Shown here one piece after another: positions 36,268-44,884 of a DNA stretch of 64,000 nt. Origin of the DNA: Empedobacter sedimenti (GTDB lineage Bacteria > Bacteroidota > Bacteroidia > Flavobacteriales > Weeksellaceae); contig NZ_JASCQG010000015.1 of the NCBI RefSeq assembly GCF_030005555.1, forward strand, positions 1 to 64,000, in the 5' to 3' direction. The notes beneath the pieces were generated by a model, which was not told the DNA's origin, did not search any database, and saw only the letters and a list, made by a program, of their open reading frames with translations. Positions within the stretch are counted from its first letter, which is position 1. Each line of letters opens with the position of its first letter. Both the position numbers and the translations under genes were made by a program.

Positions 36268-36275
36268 CAAATATA
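36268..36275 (-). promoter_or_regulatory. -7 box of secA
   Basis: Minus-strand TATATTTG, exact consensus, 57 bases before the ATG. Confidence 0.6.
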
Positions 36276-36308
36276 CGTTAACTATGTTAGTTATAGATTA
36301 TAGAATTG

Positions 36309-36332
36309 AAAAAAGCCCCAATTTGGGCTTTT
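36309..36332 (-). terminator. Terminator of the DUF2795 gene
   Basis: Stem AAAAGCCC / GGGCTTTT, seven bases after the stop codon. Confidence 0.85.
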
Positions 36333-36338
36333 CTATTT

Positions 36339-36560
36339 TTAATATTCGTCCTCGTTCCAAAGGAAATCATCATCCGTTGGATAGTCAGCCCAAATTTCTT
36401 CAATACTTTCGTAAGAATCTCCTTCATCCTCTATAGATTGTAAGTTTTCTACGACCTCTAAAGGAGCACCAGTACGAATAGCGTAATCAATTAATTCATC
36501 TTTTGTTGCTGGCCAAGGTGCATCACTCAAATAAGATGCTAATTCTAAAGTCCAATACAT
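36339..36560 (-). CDS. DUF2795 family small acidic protein
   Basis: 73-residue cytoplasmic protein, strongly acidic at the C terminus. The first half (YLSDAPWPATKDELIDYAIRTGAPLEVVENLQ) is the DUF2795 helical domain, found in almost all Bacteroidota and in actinobacteria. Its role is not established. It lies just upstream of secA on the same strand but is separated by a terminator, so it is a separate transcript. Confidence 0.88.
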   Translation of the reverse strand: MYWTLELASYLSDAPWPATKDELIDYAIRTGAPLEVVENLQSIEDEGDSYESIEEIWADYPTDDDFLWNEDEY

Positions 36561-36728
36561 AGTTTTATTTTTTTATTATTAGTAGAGACAATTAAACTCT
36601 ATTTCAATTCGTTTTTTCGATTTTTTGCAAATCAAATAATTTGCCAAAGTCAAACTGTCAGTATTTATGTTAAAATTAAATTTTTTGTTCTTTCGGATTT
36701 AATTATTTTTATCGCTAAATATAGACAA

Positions 36729-37670
36729 ATGGACACGAATATAACAAAATTATTCTCAATAAAATATCCAATTATTCAAGGAGGTATGATTTGGAACAGT
36801 GGATGGCGCTTAGCCTCAGCTGTTAGCAACGCTGGAGGACTAGGTTTAATCGGTGCTGGAAGCATGTATCCTGATATTTTACGCGAGCATATACAAAAGT
36901 GTAAAGCTGCTACAAATCATCCTTTTGGGGTTAATGTACCTATGCTTTATCCTAATATTGAGGAAATTATGCAAATTATTATTGAAGAAGATGTAAAAAT
37001 AGTGTTTACATCGGCTGGAAACCCTAAAACTTGGACTGAAACCTTAAAAAAAGAAGGAATTACAGTTGCTCATGTTGTAAGCAGTGCTAAGTTTGCGTTA
37101 AAATCTCAAGATGCTGGTGTTGACGCTGTCGTGGCAGAAGGTTTTGAAGCCGGTGGACATAATGGCAGAGAAGAAACGACAACTTTATGTCTTATACCAA
37201 ATGTCAGACGTCATATCGAAATTCCTTTAATTGCTGCTGGAGGAATTGGAACTGGATCACAAATATTGGCAGCAATGGCTTTGGGTGCAGATGGTGTACA
37301 AATAGGCTCTCGTTTTGCAGCTACAAAAGAATCATCAGCAAATCAAGATTTTAAAGATGTTATTGTTAAAGCTCAAGAAGGTGACACACAATTAACACTG
37401 AAAGAATTGGCTCCTGTACGATTAATTAAAAATGAATTTTACAATCAAGTACAAGAGAAATATCAGCAAGGAACAACTGCTGAAGAATTGAAAGAACTTT
37501 TGGGCAGAGGACGTTCTAAGAAAGGAATGTTTGAAGGTGATTTGGTAAATGGAGAATTAGAAATTGGTCAAGTTTCTGCTTTAATTGACTCAATACCGAC
37601 AGTTGCAGAAGTTTTTGACGATTTATTAGTCGATTATCATCAGACAAAAGATAAATTATTACGTTTATAA
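36729..37670 (+). CDS. Nitronate monooxygenase-family flavoprotein
   Basis: 313-residue TIM-barrel FMN enzyme of the nitronate monooxygenase / FabK-like family. Marks are YPIIQGGM at the start (flavin-binding loop), AEGFEAGGHNG carrying the active-site His, and the phosphate-binding pair PLIAAGGIGTG and ALGADGVQIGSRF. The C-terminal 80 residues carry the extension seen in this subgroup (ELLGRGRSKKGMFEGD). Members either oxidize toxic nitronates or act as enoyl-ACP reductases; without the FabK genomic context the former or an unknown reductase role is more likely. It is a single-gene transcript. Confidence 0.88.
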   Translation: MDTNITKLFSIKYPIIQGGMIWNSGWRLASAVSNAGGLGLIGAGSMYPDILREHIQKCKAATNHPFGVNVPMLYPNIEEIMQIIIEEDVKIVFTSAGNPKTWTETLKKEGITVAHVVSSAKFALKSQDAGVDAVVAEGFEAGGHNGREETTTLCLIPNVRRHIEIPLIAAGGIGTGSQILAAMALGADGVQIGSRFAATKESSANQDFKDVIVKAQEGDTQLTLKELAPVRLIKNEFYNQVQEKYQQGTTAEELKELLGRGRSKKGMFEGDLVNGELEIGQVSALIDSIPTVAEVFDDLLVDYHQTKDKLLRL

Positions 37671-37673
37671 ACT

Positions 37674-37703
37674 AAAAAAGCTGTCAGTACTGACAGCTTT
37701 TTT
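37674..37703. terminator. Bidirectional terminator, perfect palindrome
   Basis: A 30-base exact palindrome with core GCTGTCAGTACTGACAGC and six-base A and T ends. It separates two convergent genes. Confidence 0.92.
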
Positions 37704-37717
37704 AGCTTTATTATCTT

Positions 37718-38617
37718 TTACAATCTACCTTGCTCTTTTAATTTCCAATAACGCATTAAGCCATTAACTGACATCCAACACGGATTGGCATATTCATACA
37801 CCTGAATTTGATCTTCAGTCAAACCTAATTCTTTATAGGACTTTGTTACATAATCGACAAAGACTGGAACAATTTCTTCGGTCGGAATTTGATCATCATA
37901 CATTGGTTTGATGTAATTTGACCATTCGTCTAATGATTTTTCTAATTGATCAAAATGATTCTCTAAATCTTCGTGATAACCATAATGCGTTGGATAAATT
38001 CCTTTTGCTTTTACTTTTCTCAATTTAGCAATTGACTCCTTCCACAATTCTATATTAATATCTGGAGGAGGACATGGAGGAGAAACTGGGCCATTCTCTA
38101 TTTTTACGCCAGCAACATCTCCTGTAAAAATAACATCGTCCATTACATACGCATTATGATGCACAGCATGACCTGGTGTATAAATGGTTTCGAAAACTGC
38201 GTCTCCAAATTCCACACTTTGTCCATCTGATAAACCAACCAAAAATTCTTCGTCAATTGGTTTCATTTCGCCCCACAAACGTTCCATATCATCACCATAT
38301 ATCATCTTTGCAGAATCCCACAATTTTTCAGGATTCTTAAGATGTGGTAAACCAATTGGATTAACAAAAACTGTCGCACCATGTTCTGTGAATTTCCATG
38401 CAGCACCAGCATGATCAAAATGAATATGTGTAATTAATATATTTTCAATATCAATAATTCGCCAACCCAATGCCTCAATTCCTGCTTTCAAACTCTCAAA
38501 AGTTGAATATGGCCCTGGATCAACCAAAACTGGTCCTTGCTCGGTTTCAATTAAATAAGTAGCTATTGCTTCTTGCTCGTTCTGAAAATTCAGATCGATT
38601 GTATGTATTTTTGGCAT
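37718..38617 (-). CDS. Metallo-beta-lactamase-fold hydrolase
   Basis: 299-residue cytoplasmic MBL-fold hydrolase. Metal ligands: HIHFDH (His64, His66, Asp68, His69), His150 in YTPGHAVHH and Asp167 in FTGDVAG; the last His is probably in PTHYGYHED. The C-terminal 100 residues add a helical cap. It resembles glyoxalase-II-like or quorum-signal lactonase proteins, but there is no specific mark for either. The gene begins one base after the stop of the GreA-like gene, so they form an operon. Confidence 0.85.
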   Translation of the reverse strand: MPKIHTIDLNFQNEQEAIATYLIETEQGPVLVDPGPYSTFESLKAGIEALGWRIIDIENILITHIHFDHAGAAWKFTEHGATVFVNPIGLPHLKNPEKLWDSAKMIYGDDMERLWGEMKPIDEEFLVGLSDGQSVEFGDAVFETIYTPGHAVHHNAYVMDDVIFTGDVAGVKIENGPVSPPCPPPDINIELWKESIAKLRKVKAKGIYPTHYGYHEDLENHFDQLEKSLDEWSNYIKPMYDDQIPTEEIVPVFVDYVTKSYKELGLTEDQIQVYEYANPCWMSVNGLMRYWKLKEQGRL

Positions 38618-38618
38618 G

Positions 38619-39074
38619 TTACAAGATTTCTTCTATCGTATACTTAATTCCGTTAAATTCTACTTTATCACCAGCACGTTTACCAACTAAAGCATCAAAA
38701 ATAGGCGCTTGTGTACTAATTCCTACAAACTTTTTGTTTTCCCATTCAAAATCTTTAAAAGATAAACCAATTACAAAACTTAATTTATCAGTCAATACAA
38801 CATTTCCTTCTGTTATCTCGTCAACTAATTCTGGTCGTAACGCTTTAAATTCTTCTAAATCGTCCGTTGCTTGATTAATACGAATCTGTAAATTTCTTGC
38901 TGCATCTGTTGATTGACTTTGTTGTGCAAAATCATCTAACTCTAAACTTGATTCTTCATCTAAATCAGCACCTTCTGCGTATATTCGTTCAGATTCTTTT
39001 AAGGCATTTATTTCTTCTTGTTTTAATTGAATAAGATGCTGAATTACATCTTTTCTGATATGTTTTTTACTCAT
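38619..39074 (-). CDS. GreA/GreB-family transcription elongation factor-like protein
   Basis: 151-residue protein with the Gre layout. The N-terminal helical hairpin (about 1-75) has an acidic tip near ADLDEESSLE, and the C-terminal FKBP-like domain (80-151) ends in VEFNGIKYTIEEIL. Gre factors enter the RNA polymerase secondary channel and stimulate transcript cleavage; the acidic tip residues needed are present. Sequence is far from GreA proper, so it may be a specialized paralogue. It is first in a two-gene operon with the MBL hydrolase one base downstream. Confidence 0.82.
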   Translation of the reverse strand: MSKKHIRKDVIQHLIQLKQEEINALKESERIYAEGADLDEESSLELDDFAQQSQSTDAARNLQIRINQATDDLEEFKALRPELVDEITEGNVVLTDKLSFVIGLSFKDFEWENKKFVGISTQAPIFDALVGKRAGDKVEFNGIKYTIEEIL

Positions 39075-39111
39075 TTCGGTTGTTTTATGTTGATATAAAC
39101 TTACAAAAAAT

Positions 39112-39146
39112 AAAAAACTCTTGAACTATTCATTCAAGAGTTTTTT
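39112..39146 (-). terminator. Terminator of the M43 protease gene
   Basis: 14-bp stem AAAAAACTCTTGAA / TTCAAGAGTTTTTT with a seven-base loop. Confidence 0.9.
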
Positions 39147-39166
39147 ATTTCAACTTCTACAACCTA

Positions 39167-40132
39167 TTATTGAGCAAAACTATATCTTGCACCTCCTGGG
39201 CTAAAAATTGATAACATTCTATTTTTTTGTCCTTCTGTAAACATGTACAAACCTCTGTCATCACTATAATCCATATAGTTCATTGTCATTTCTACTGGAT
39301 TTCCTGTACAAGTGCTATAATGAGGATATGCTGCTATCCCATAATTTGGCGCATTGTGAAAAGGAGTATCGTCTACATAATCTGTTAAACATCCTCCTCC
39401 ATCTCCCCAAATATGGCGAAGATTCATCCAATGTCCTACTTCGTGTGTTGCAGTTCGTCCTAAATTGAAAGGTGAGGTTGCAGTACCAATATCTCCAAAA
39501 TATCTTGAATCAATTACTACACCATCAGTTGCAGAGCTTCCTCCAGGAAATTGAGCATAACCTAAAATTCCACTTCCTATTGTACAAACCCAAAGATTTA
39601 ATTTAGTTGTAGGAGAAGTTGGTAAAATACCAGTGCTTTTTTTCATTGCATCTCTTGTTCCCCAAGATGATTTTGATGTCTGTTTACGATTTACAGTTTC
39701 TAATTCAAATTTAATTCCAACATTTGCCTTAACAGAAGAAAATAAAGCTGGAACTTGCGTAAAATCTGAATTTTGAGCATTGAAATCTTTGTTCAATACA
39801 TCAATTTGAGATTGAATTTGTGCTAACGAAATATTTTCTGCCGCAGTACGATATAAAACATTTACAACAACTGGAATAACAATAGTTCCGTTAACTAATT
39901 TAGCTTGTGTTTTCTCAAAAAGCTCTGCATGTGCATCGATATCTGCCATTGTAGATGCTAAAGCAGGATTTTCAGATAATTGTAGTTTTAGTACATCATC
40001 AGAAGCACAAGTTCTACTTGCTACCTTTTGATTAGCTACATCAGCTTGAACATCCATCTCACTTTTTGAAGATTCGTCACTACAAGCTGATAAAACAGCT
40101 AACGTAGATAATGCGAACATAAGTTTTTTCAT
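39167..40132 (-). CDS. Secreted pappalysin-like M43 zinc metalloprotease
   Basis: 321-residue exported protease. The signal peptide ends at a lipobox LSAC (Cys17). The catalytic motif is HEVGHWMNLRH (His230, Glu231, His234, His240) followed by WGD, the M43 signature, and the Met-turn is NYMDYS (Met287). Conserved cysteines (GGGCLTDYVDDTPF and HYSTCTGNP) form the disulfide typical of cytophagalysins. No sorting domain is present, so it remains lipid-anchored. It cleaves proteins at the cell surface or in the periplasm. A full promoter lies at 40158-40187. Confidence 0.93.
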   Translation of the reverse strand: MKKLMFALSTLAVLSACSDESSKSEMDVQADVANQKVASRTCASDDVLKLQLSENPALASTMADIDAHAELFEKTQAKLVNGTIVIPVVVNVLYRTAAENISLAQIQSQIDVLNKDFNAQNSDFTQVPALFSSVKANVGIKFELETVNRKQTSKSSWGTRDAMKKSTGILPTSPTTKLNLWVCTIGSGILGYAQFPGGSSATDGVVIDSRYFGDIGTATSPFNLGRTATHEVGHWMNLRHIWGDGGGCLTDYVDDTPFHNAPNYGIAAYPHYSTCTGNPVEMTMNYMDYSDDRGLYMFTEGQKNRMLSIFSPGGARYSFAQ

Positions 40133-40157
40133 ATAATTTTCATTTTTTAGTGTATAT

Positions 40158-40187
40158 CAAAAATACATTTTATTATGAAATACACAA
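40158..40187 (-). promoter_or_regulatory. Promoter of the M43 protease gene
   Basis: Minus-strand TTG (40185-40187), a 19-bp spacer and TATTTTTG (40158-40165), 25 bases before the ATG. Confidence 0.75.
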
Positions 40188-40344
40188 TATATTTTAACAA
40201 AAATATATTTATACACCATAATTTATGACGTTAATTCATATTTATCTAATTATTTATGAATTTATCATAATTACTAAAACAACATATTAATTATCTGAAA
40301 ATCAATCTTTTTTTACTGAATAAGAATTATAAATTCAATAAAAA

Positions 40345-40376
40345 AAAACACTTTACAAAAAAAAGTAAAGTGTTTT
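40345..40376 (-). terminator. Terminator of the TlpA-like gene
   Basis: 12-bp stem AAAACACTTTAC / GTAAAGTGTTTT with an eight-A loop. Confidence 0.88.
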
Positions 40377-40403
40377 AAAATATTATTCGTTAAACAGATT
40401 GGA

Positions 40404-40892
40404 CTACTGCTCTAAGTACTCTAAAATTTCATCTTCAAGCTCAAACTTCGTCATAGCCTGTCCATGAAATGATTTTTTTTCTCCTTTGTTATAAACGATT
40501 GTAACAGGAATATTTCCTGCCCATTTCAGATCAAATGACGGAATCCATTCATTCATTCGTTTAGTATCATCTAACAAAACAACTTCAGCATTTATCTTAT
40601 TATCAACCATAAATTTTTTCACTTTATCGATAATTTTTGGTCGATCTAATGAAACCAACAACATCTTGAAGTTTGGATTGTCCTTGTATTTTTCGTTAAT
40701 TTCCATAAACGCAGGAATCTCCTCAACACAAGGTGCACACCAAGTTGCCCAAAAATTAACCACCACAACTTGATCTTTATAGCTTGCTATTTTTTCGTGC
40801 AAAGTTTCATATTTCACCGTTTCTACAGATTGTGCATTTACAGTAGAAAAAGCTAAAATTCCCATTAATCCTAGGAAAGAAAATAATTTCAT
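40404..40892 (-). CDS. TlpA-like periplasmic thioredoxin
   Basis: 162-residue exported thioredoxin-fold protein with a signal peptide (cleavage near VNAQ, residue 20) and active site WCAPC (Cys52, Cys55). The strand with the cis-Pro is GNIPVTIVYN. The family reduces disulfides in the periplasm, for example in cytochrome c maturation. It is a single gene with a promoter at 40917-40945. The ccsBA gene needed for cytochrome c assembly is about 15 kb away in the same window. Confidence 0.9.
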   Translation of the reverse strand: MKLFSFLGLMGILAFSTVNAQSVETVKYETLHEKIASYKDQVVVVNFWATWCAPCVEEIPAFMEINEKYKDNPNFKMLLVSLDRPKIIDKVKKFMVDNKINAEVVLLDDTKRMNEWIPSFDLKWAGNIPVTIVYNKGEKKSFHGQAMTKFELEDEILEYLEQ

Positions 40893-40916
40893 ATTTACTT
40901 TTTAAAAATATTTGTT

Positions 40917-40945
40917 CAAATGTAATAGAACAAGAATCAAACCAA
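40917..40945 (-). promoter_or_regulatory. Promoter of the TlpA-like gene
   Basis: Minus-strand TTG (40943-40945), an 18-bp spacer and TACATTTG (40917-40924), 24 bases before the ATG. Confidence 0.7.
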
Positions 40946-41010
40946 GCTATTTTTCTCTAAATTTTGTTGATTTAGAATATTAAACCGATTTTTGTAAAAA
41001 AATAATCAAT

Positions 41011-41478
41011 TTGTTTTCAAAAGAAGATGCTTATCGCATAAAAAAAGATTTTTGGATTTCGTATGGTACATATATGAAATTGCAAATGAATGCCGAAGGA
41101 ACGCGTATTAATTGGATAAATTATAAAACTGATGTAAAAGGAATATATTTTAGAACCGATGTTGAACGTAAGTTTGCAGAGGTTTCGATAGAAATTTCAC
41201 ACCCAGATCCATCAGTTCAATTAATGATTTATGAGCAGTTTGAGGAATATGAAAATGTTTTGGAAAGTTATCTTGGCGAAAAATGGATTTGGACAAAAGA
41301 AGATTATGATGATGACGGAAAAATGATTTCGACGATAAAAACACGTTTAGAAAACATTAGTATTTTTAGAGAAACTGATTGGCCACAAATTATTCCATTC
41401 CTAAAAGATAGAATGATTAATTTGGATGAATTTTGGTGTGATCACAAAGAAAGTTTTGAAATTTTCGAACAATTATAA
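41011..41478 (+). CDS. DUF4268 protein, TTG start
   Basis: 155-residue cytoplasmic protein of the Bacteroidota DUF4268 family: FSKEDAYRIKKDFWISYG at the N terminus, then KGIYFRTDVERKFAEVSIEI and the C-terminal FLKDRMINLDEFW. Family members are small, and some resemble the C-terminal parts of restriction-like proteins; no function is proven. The start is TTG at 41011, since homologues begin M-x-SKEEA and the first internal ATG (residue 22) would cut the conserved helix. GATTTTTG, one base off a -7 box, lies upstream. It is convergent with the ATP-cone nuclease gene. Confidence 0.82.
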   Translation: MFSKEDAYRIKKDFWISYGTYMKLQMNAEGTRINWINYKTDVKGIYFRTDVERKFAEVSIEISHPDPSVQLMIYEQFEEYENVLESYLGEKWIWTKEDYDDDGKMISTIKTRLENISIFRETDWPQIIPFLKDRMINLDEFWCDHKESFEIFEQL

Positions 41479-41480
41479 AA

Positions 41481-41512
41481 ACAAAAGAAGCTCGATATCG
41501 AGCTTCTTTTGT
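41481..41512. terminator. Bidirectional terminator, perfect 32-base palindrome
   Basis: Exact palindrome around CTCGATATCGAG with arms ending AAAAGAAG / CTTCTTTT. It separates two convergent genes. Confidence 0.92.
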
Positions 41513-41519
41513 CTATTTT

Positions 41520-42371
41520 CTATTCTATTACACAGGTAAAATTATCAATTTCTAACAATTCATTCGCTTCTTCTAGAACTTCTTTTAATTGATCTTGCCC
41601 TAAATTTAACGAATCTAAAACCTTTGGATTATCTTTTAAATCTTTTACTAAAATACACTCTTTAGATAATAATACTTTTTCTTGTTCGTCTGTCAACGTC
41701 GTTAAACATGTTATTGGATAAAGCGCAGCACTATCAACCAAGTGTTTAATACTCAAATCTTCTGGATAATCCCACGAAATTAATCCAATTCCGTAATAAT
41801 TTGCAAAATCTATACTATCTGTCGTTAGATAAGCATTTGTGACCAAAAAACCTTTCGTAGGTTTCATATCACGCCCAAAAAAATGATAAGTATGATCTTG
41901 TACTTCTTTCATACGTGATAAAAAGTACATTGGTGTTGTTACCGAAATTTTTGCATCTTCATCATTTCTGAATTTGCATTCGCAAAAAAGCAATTGATCT
42001 CCTTTAGAAGCTACTACATCAATCTCGTGTGTTACAGCATTACCTTGTACAACTTCCGAATGCAGAGATTCGTAACCGGCAGATTCCATTAATTTACCAA
42101 TCCATTTCTCAAAATAATAACCTTCTGGTCCCAAATCTCTCAAAGCACGTTTCAAACTATATCTTGCTGCATAAGAACTACGGTAATTTTTGAGATATTG
42201 AAATGCTTTTTTATACAAATCTCTGGTCGAAATTCCATCGTATAAGTCTTTCGAAACTAATTCGAAAACTTCTTCAACTTCCTCTTTTTTTGCACCAGAT
42301 TTCGTTAACGAACGTTTTAAAGCTTTTGGATCATATGGGATTAACTCGCCCGAGTTTTTCTTTACTAACAT
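41520..42371 (-). CDS. ATP-cone plus Mrr-like restriction-endonuclease-fold protein
   Basis: 283-residue two-domain protein. Residues 1-85 are an ATP-cone (MLVKKNSGELIPYDPKALKRSL; DLYKKAFQYLKN; ARYSLKRAL), the nucleotide-sensing module of ribonucleotide reductases and NrdR. Residues 86-205 are a PD-(D/E)XK nuclease domain: EIDVV (Asp118) and the active-site pair Glu131-Cys-Lys133 in LLFCECKF, preceded by an invariant Glu/Gly-rich start. A C-terminal tail of about 70 residues has no known fold. No methyltransferase is nearby. The domain pairing suggests a nuclease gated by ATP or dATP; biological role unknown. Confidence 0.87.
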   Translation of the reverse strand: MLVKKNSGELIPYDPKALKRSLTKSGAKKEEVEEVFELVSKDLYDGISTRDLYKKAFQYLKNYRSSYAARYSLKRALRDLGPEGYYFEKWIGKLMESAGYESLHSEVVQGNAVTHEIDVVASKGDQLLFCECKFRNDEDAKISVTTPMYFLSRMKEVQDHTYHFFGRDMKPTKGFLVTNAYLTTDSIDFANYYGIGLISWDYPEDLSIKHLVDSAALYPITCLTTLTDEQEKVLLSKECILVKDLKDNPKVLDSLNLGQDQLKEVLEEANELLEIDNFTCVIE

Positions 42372-42453
42372 ATTTTAAGGTTGAATTTTATTCTTAACGA
42401 ATTTAAATAATTCTGATTAAAATACCTTAAAAGTTTAAATTCTAAATAAAGGT

Positions 42454-42461
42454 TATCTTTG
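42454..42461 (+). promoter_or_regulatory. -7 box of the PhnA-like gene
   Basis: TATCTTTG, exact consensus, 21 bases before the ATG. Confidence 0.55.
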
Positions 42462-42482
42462 CAAAAGTTTTAAAATCAACAC

Positions 42483-43061
42483 ATGAAATTAGAAACATTT
42501 TTACAAGAAAGAAGTGGTAATCAGTGCGAATTAACTGGTTCTACAGAAAATTTAACTATTTATGAAGTAAATCCTGATGCGAGTAGCAATCCGGATCGAA
42601 ATGTCTATATAACTCAAAAATGCATCAACCAAATTGAAAAGAAAGAAGAATTAGATGCTTCGTTTTGGGAATCATTTTTACTTTCTTCTATGTGGAGTGA
42701 AGTTCCTGCTGTACAAGTGCTTTCTTGGCGAATGTTGAATCGTTTCAGAAACGAATCTTGGGCTGCTGACGCTTTGGATATGATGTATTTGGATGACGAA
42801 AATATGGAGTGGGCAAAAGCTTCTGGCGATCACGAAGGTGACGGAAGTGTAGATTTGCACAAGGATAGCAACGGAAATATTTTGGTGAATGGAGATACGG
42901 TGACATTGATTAAAGATTTAGACGTAAAAGGTTCTTCTATTAATGCAAAAATTGGAACTGCTGTGCGAAACATTCGTTTAGTTCATGATAATACCGAACA
43001 AATTGAAGGAAAAGTAGACGGACAATTAATCGTTATTTTAACGAAGTTTGTAAAGAAATAA
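42483..43061 (+). CDS. PhnA-domain (YjdM-like) protein
   Basis: 192-residue cytoplasmic protein. The C-terminal 70 residues are a clear PhnA domain: KDSNGNILVNGDTVTLIKDL, KGSSINAKIGTAVRNIRL, and GKVDGQLIVILTKFVKK. The N-terminal 115 residues replace the short zinc ribbon of E. coli YjdM with a longer helical region that keeps only CELTG and KCINQ cysteines. The name comes from a disproved link to alkylphosphonate use; the real function is unknown. It ends at a terminator overlapping its stop. Confidence 0.88.
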   Translation: MKLETFLQERSGNQCELTGSTENLTIYEVNPDASSNPDRNVYITQKCINQIEKKEELDASFWESFLLSSMWSEVPAVQVLSWRMLNRFRNESWAADALDMMYLDDENMEWAKASGDHEGDGSVDLHKDSNGNILVNGDTVTLIKDLDVKGSSINAKIGTAVRNIRLVHDNTEQIEGKVDGQLIVILTKFVKK

Positions 43062-43090
43062 AAAAATCCACTCAGTTGAGTGGATTTTTT
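43061..43090. terminator. Bidirectional terminator
   Basis: 14-bp stem AAAAAATCCACTCA / TGAGTGGATTTTTT between convergent genes. Confidence 0.9.
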
Positions 43091-43917
43091 TATCTTATTC
43101 TTTTATAGGTTTCTACTCCTTTGGAAGTTTCTATTTTCAATTCATTATTATTGATCCTAAATTTACCTTTAAGAATAATTTCAGGAGTTTGATTTTCCTC
43201 TTGCATTCCTTTTAAATAAATCGAGTCTTTCTCAAAACTATACATTCCTGAATTAATTGGTTTGAAGGTAGAATTATCAACTTTTCGAAATGTATTAACC
43301 GATTCAAAATAAATTCGTTCATTATTTTCTACATTTTCCCAAGCTCCAAAAAATTGATTTTGACTCATATATTTTTCTTTTAGAGTTGTAATTGTAAAAT
43401 ATAAACCAATAAAAACAAGAGGTATATAAATCAATTTCAGTTTACTTATTTTATTAATCCTAGCAGTTCTTTGTTCCTCAAATAGTGGAGGCGTTTTTAT
43501 AAAATATTTAATCAATTCTTTATAATCAGAAAAGAAAACGAAAAGCGCCATAATGGTTAAGATAATCGCCATTCCTTTTGCATCATCAATATTATAAGCA
43601 AAATCTACCATTAAAATATTAACCATAAAAGTTAAAAATAAGATGATGCCAATTCTTGTTGTTTGTCTGAAAAAAAGTAGCAAAGAACTAACAATTTGCG
43701 TAAAAGCTATCACTAATCCATACCAATATGAATAACCATAATAAAACCACGTAAGTTCGAATCCTGTTAGATTTCCGATAGGTTTATCGTATAAACTTGG
43801 TTGCGAAACAAACTGGGTTTTAAAAATTTTTGCAAAAGCGTAGGAAATAATCATGGTTGCTAAAAAATAGCGACAAAATGTATAAGTAAAATAGTGAACT
43901 TTTCTCCAATTGATCAT
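43090..43917 (-). CDS. DoxX-like membrane protein with soluble tail
   Basis: 275-residue membrane protein with about five helices in the first 180 residues (near 15-33, 60-80, 86-108, 112-132, 160-178) and an extracytoplasmic C-terminal domain of about 90 residues (NQFFGAWENVENNERIYFE). The helical part resembles DoxX/MauE-like four-helix bundles; the tail is lipocalin-like (FGAWEN, GMYSFEKDSIYL). Function unknown. It follows the AraC-type gene on the same strand by 62 bp, so it may be in its operon or under its control. Confidence 0.7.
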   Translation of the reverse strand: MINWRKVHYFTYTFCRYFLATMIISYAFAKIFKTQFVSQPSLYDKPIGNLTGFELTWFYYGYSYWYGLVIAFTQIVSSLLLFFRQTTRIGIILFLTFMVNILMVDFAYNIDDAKGMAIILTIMALFVFFSDYKELIKYFIKTPPLFEEQRTARINKISKLKLIYIPLVFIGLYFTITTLKEKYMSQNQFFGAWENVENNERIYFESVNTFRKVDNSTFKPINSGMYSFEKDSIYLKGMQEENQTPEIILKGKFRINNNELKIETSKGVETYKRIR

Positions 43918-43979
43918 GTAAAAATAATTTATTGGCTAAAATATTTTAATAAAAAGATTCAAAATTGTAAGAATGTAAA

Positions 43980-44783
43980 CTAATCAAAAAATATAAAAAT
44001 TGTTTGGCTATTAATCTCTACTTCCTTAAAAAATTGACTTGGTTTTAGTTTTGTGATTGATTTAAACTCTTTGATAAAATGTGATTGATCGTAATAATCA
44101 GTTGATGACAATTCGGTTAAATTTTTACTTTCTTTTTTATTGAGTAAAGAATTTCTGAATCGATATATTTTTCTGTATTCGGAAGGAGATTTTCCTAAAT
44201 ATTTTTTAAAAATTCGGTTTAGATATTGTCTTGAAATTGAATATTTAGCTGAGATATCTTCAATTTTAATTTCATCTTCTACATCTGTAATTATATTCTC
44301 CATAAAAGATAAATCAACTTCTATCAACTTTGAAATCAAATATTTTTCTAATTCAATTGCTTTTTCATTCACTGTTAAATCAAATAATTTGGCAGAAAAT
44401 TCAGTTATATCTTCAAACAAATTATAATGAATTAATGTCTTTTTATTTACTGAATTAAAATTAGTTACATCAAAATGAAATATACCTAAAGGCTTAAAAC
44501 AAATTGTTATTTCGTCTAGCAAATGTGTATAAAAAACTCTCAGAGGCTTAGAATAACTCAAAACCAAAGAACCAACATGCGAATTATTATCAGAGGAATC
44601 TAGTGAAATTTTATCTGTTTGCTCATTAATACTCGTATTACGATTAATCGTATAATAAATATTGTTATTAGGAAATGTTTCATACTCTATACTTCCTGAC
44701 TGTTTATCTTCTTGTATAAAATAGTATCCATCAACATATTTCTGTAAAATTTTATTTTTCGGCTTGTAGTATTCAATATTCAT
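43980..44783 (-). CDS. AraC-family transcriptional regulator
   Basis: 267-residue regulator. The C-terminal 90 residues carry the double helix-turn-helix: IEDISAKYSISRQYLNRIFKKYLG for the first helix pair and LTELSSTDYYDQSHFIKEFKSITKLKPSQF for the second, the standard AraC/XylS signature. The N-terminal 160 residues are a DUF6597-type sensor (YKPKNKILQKYVDGYYFI, FKPLGIFHF). It probably controls the DoxX-like gene immediately downstream; the inducer is unknown. Confidence 0.87.
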   Translation of the reverse strand: MNIEYYKPKNKILQKYVDGYYFIQEDKQSGSIEYETFPNNNIYYTINRNTSINEQTDKISLDSSDNNSHVGSLVLSYSKPLRVFYTHLLDEITICFKPLGIFHFDVTNFNSVNKKTLIHYNLFEDITEFSAKLFDLTVNEKAIELEKYLISKLIEVDLSFMENIITDVEDEIKIEDISAKYSISRQYLNRIFKKYLGKSPSEYRKIYRFRNSLLNKKESKNLTELSSTDYYDQSHFIKEFKSITKLKPSQFFKEVEINSQTIFIFFD

Positions 44784-44831
44784 AATAGAAAGTCCGTAAT
44801 CTCTTTAAATGTAAAGGTAATTTGAAACATT

Positions 44832-44866
44832 AAAAAAATCCTTAAAATAAATTTTAAGGATTTTTT
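44832..44866 (-). terminator. Terminator of the ABC-F gene
   Basis: Long AT-rich stem AAAAAAATCCTTAAAAT / ATTTTAAGGATTTTTT, 18 bases after the stop. Confidence 0.85.
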
Positions 44867-44884
44867 GTATATCTAAAATTGAAT

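Noticed and set aside
15517-43090. Nearly identical terminators at 15517-15545 and 43061-43090 as a dispersed repeat
   Set aside because: Similarity is limited to the hairpin itself; the flanks differ, so it is probably chance.
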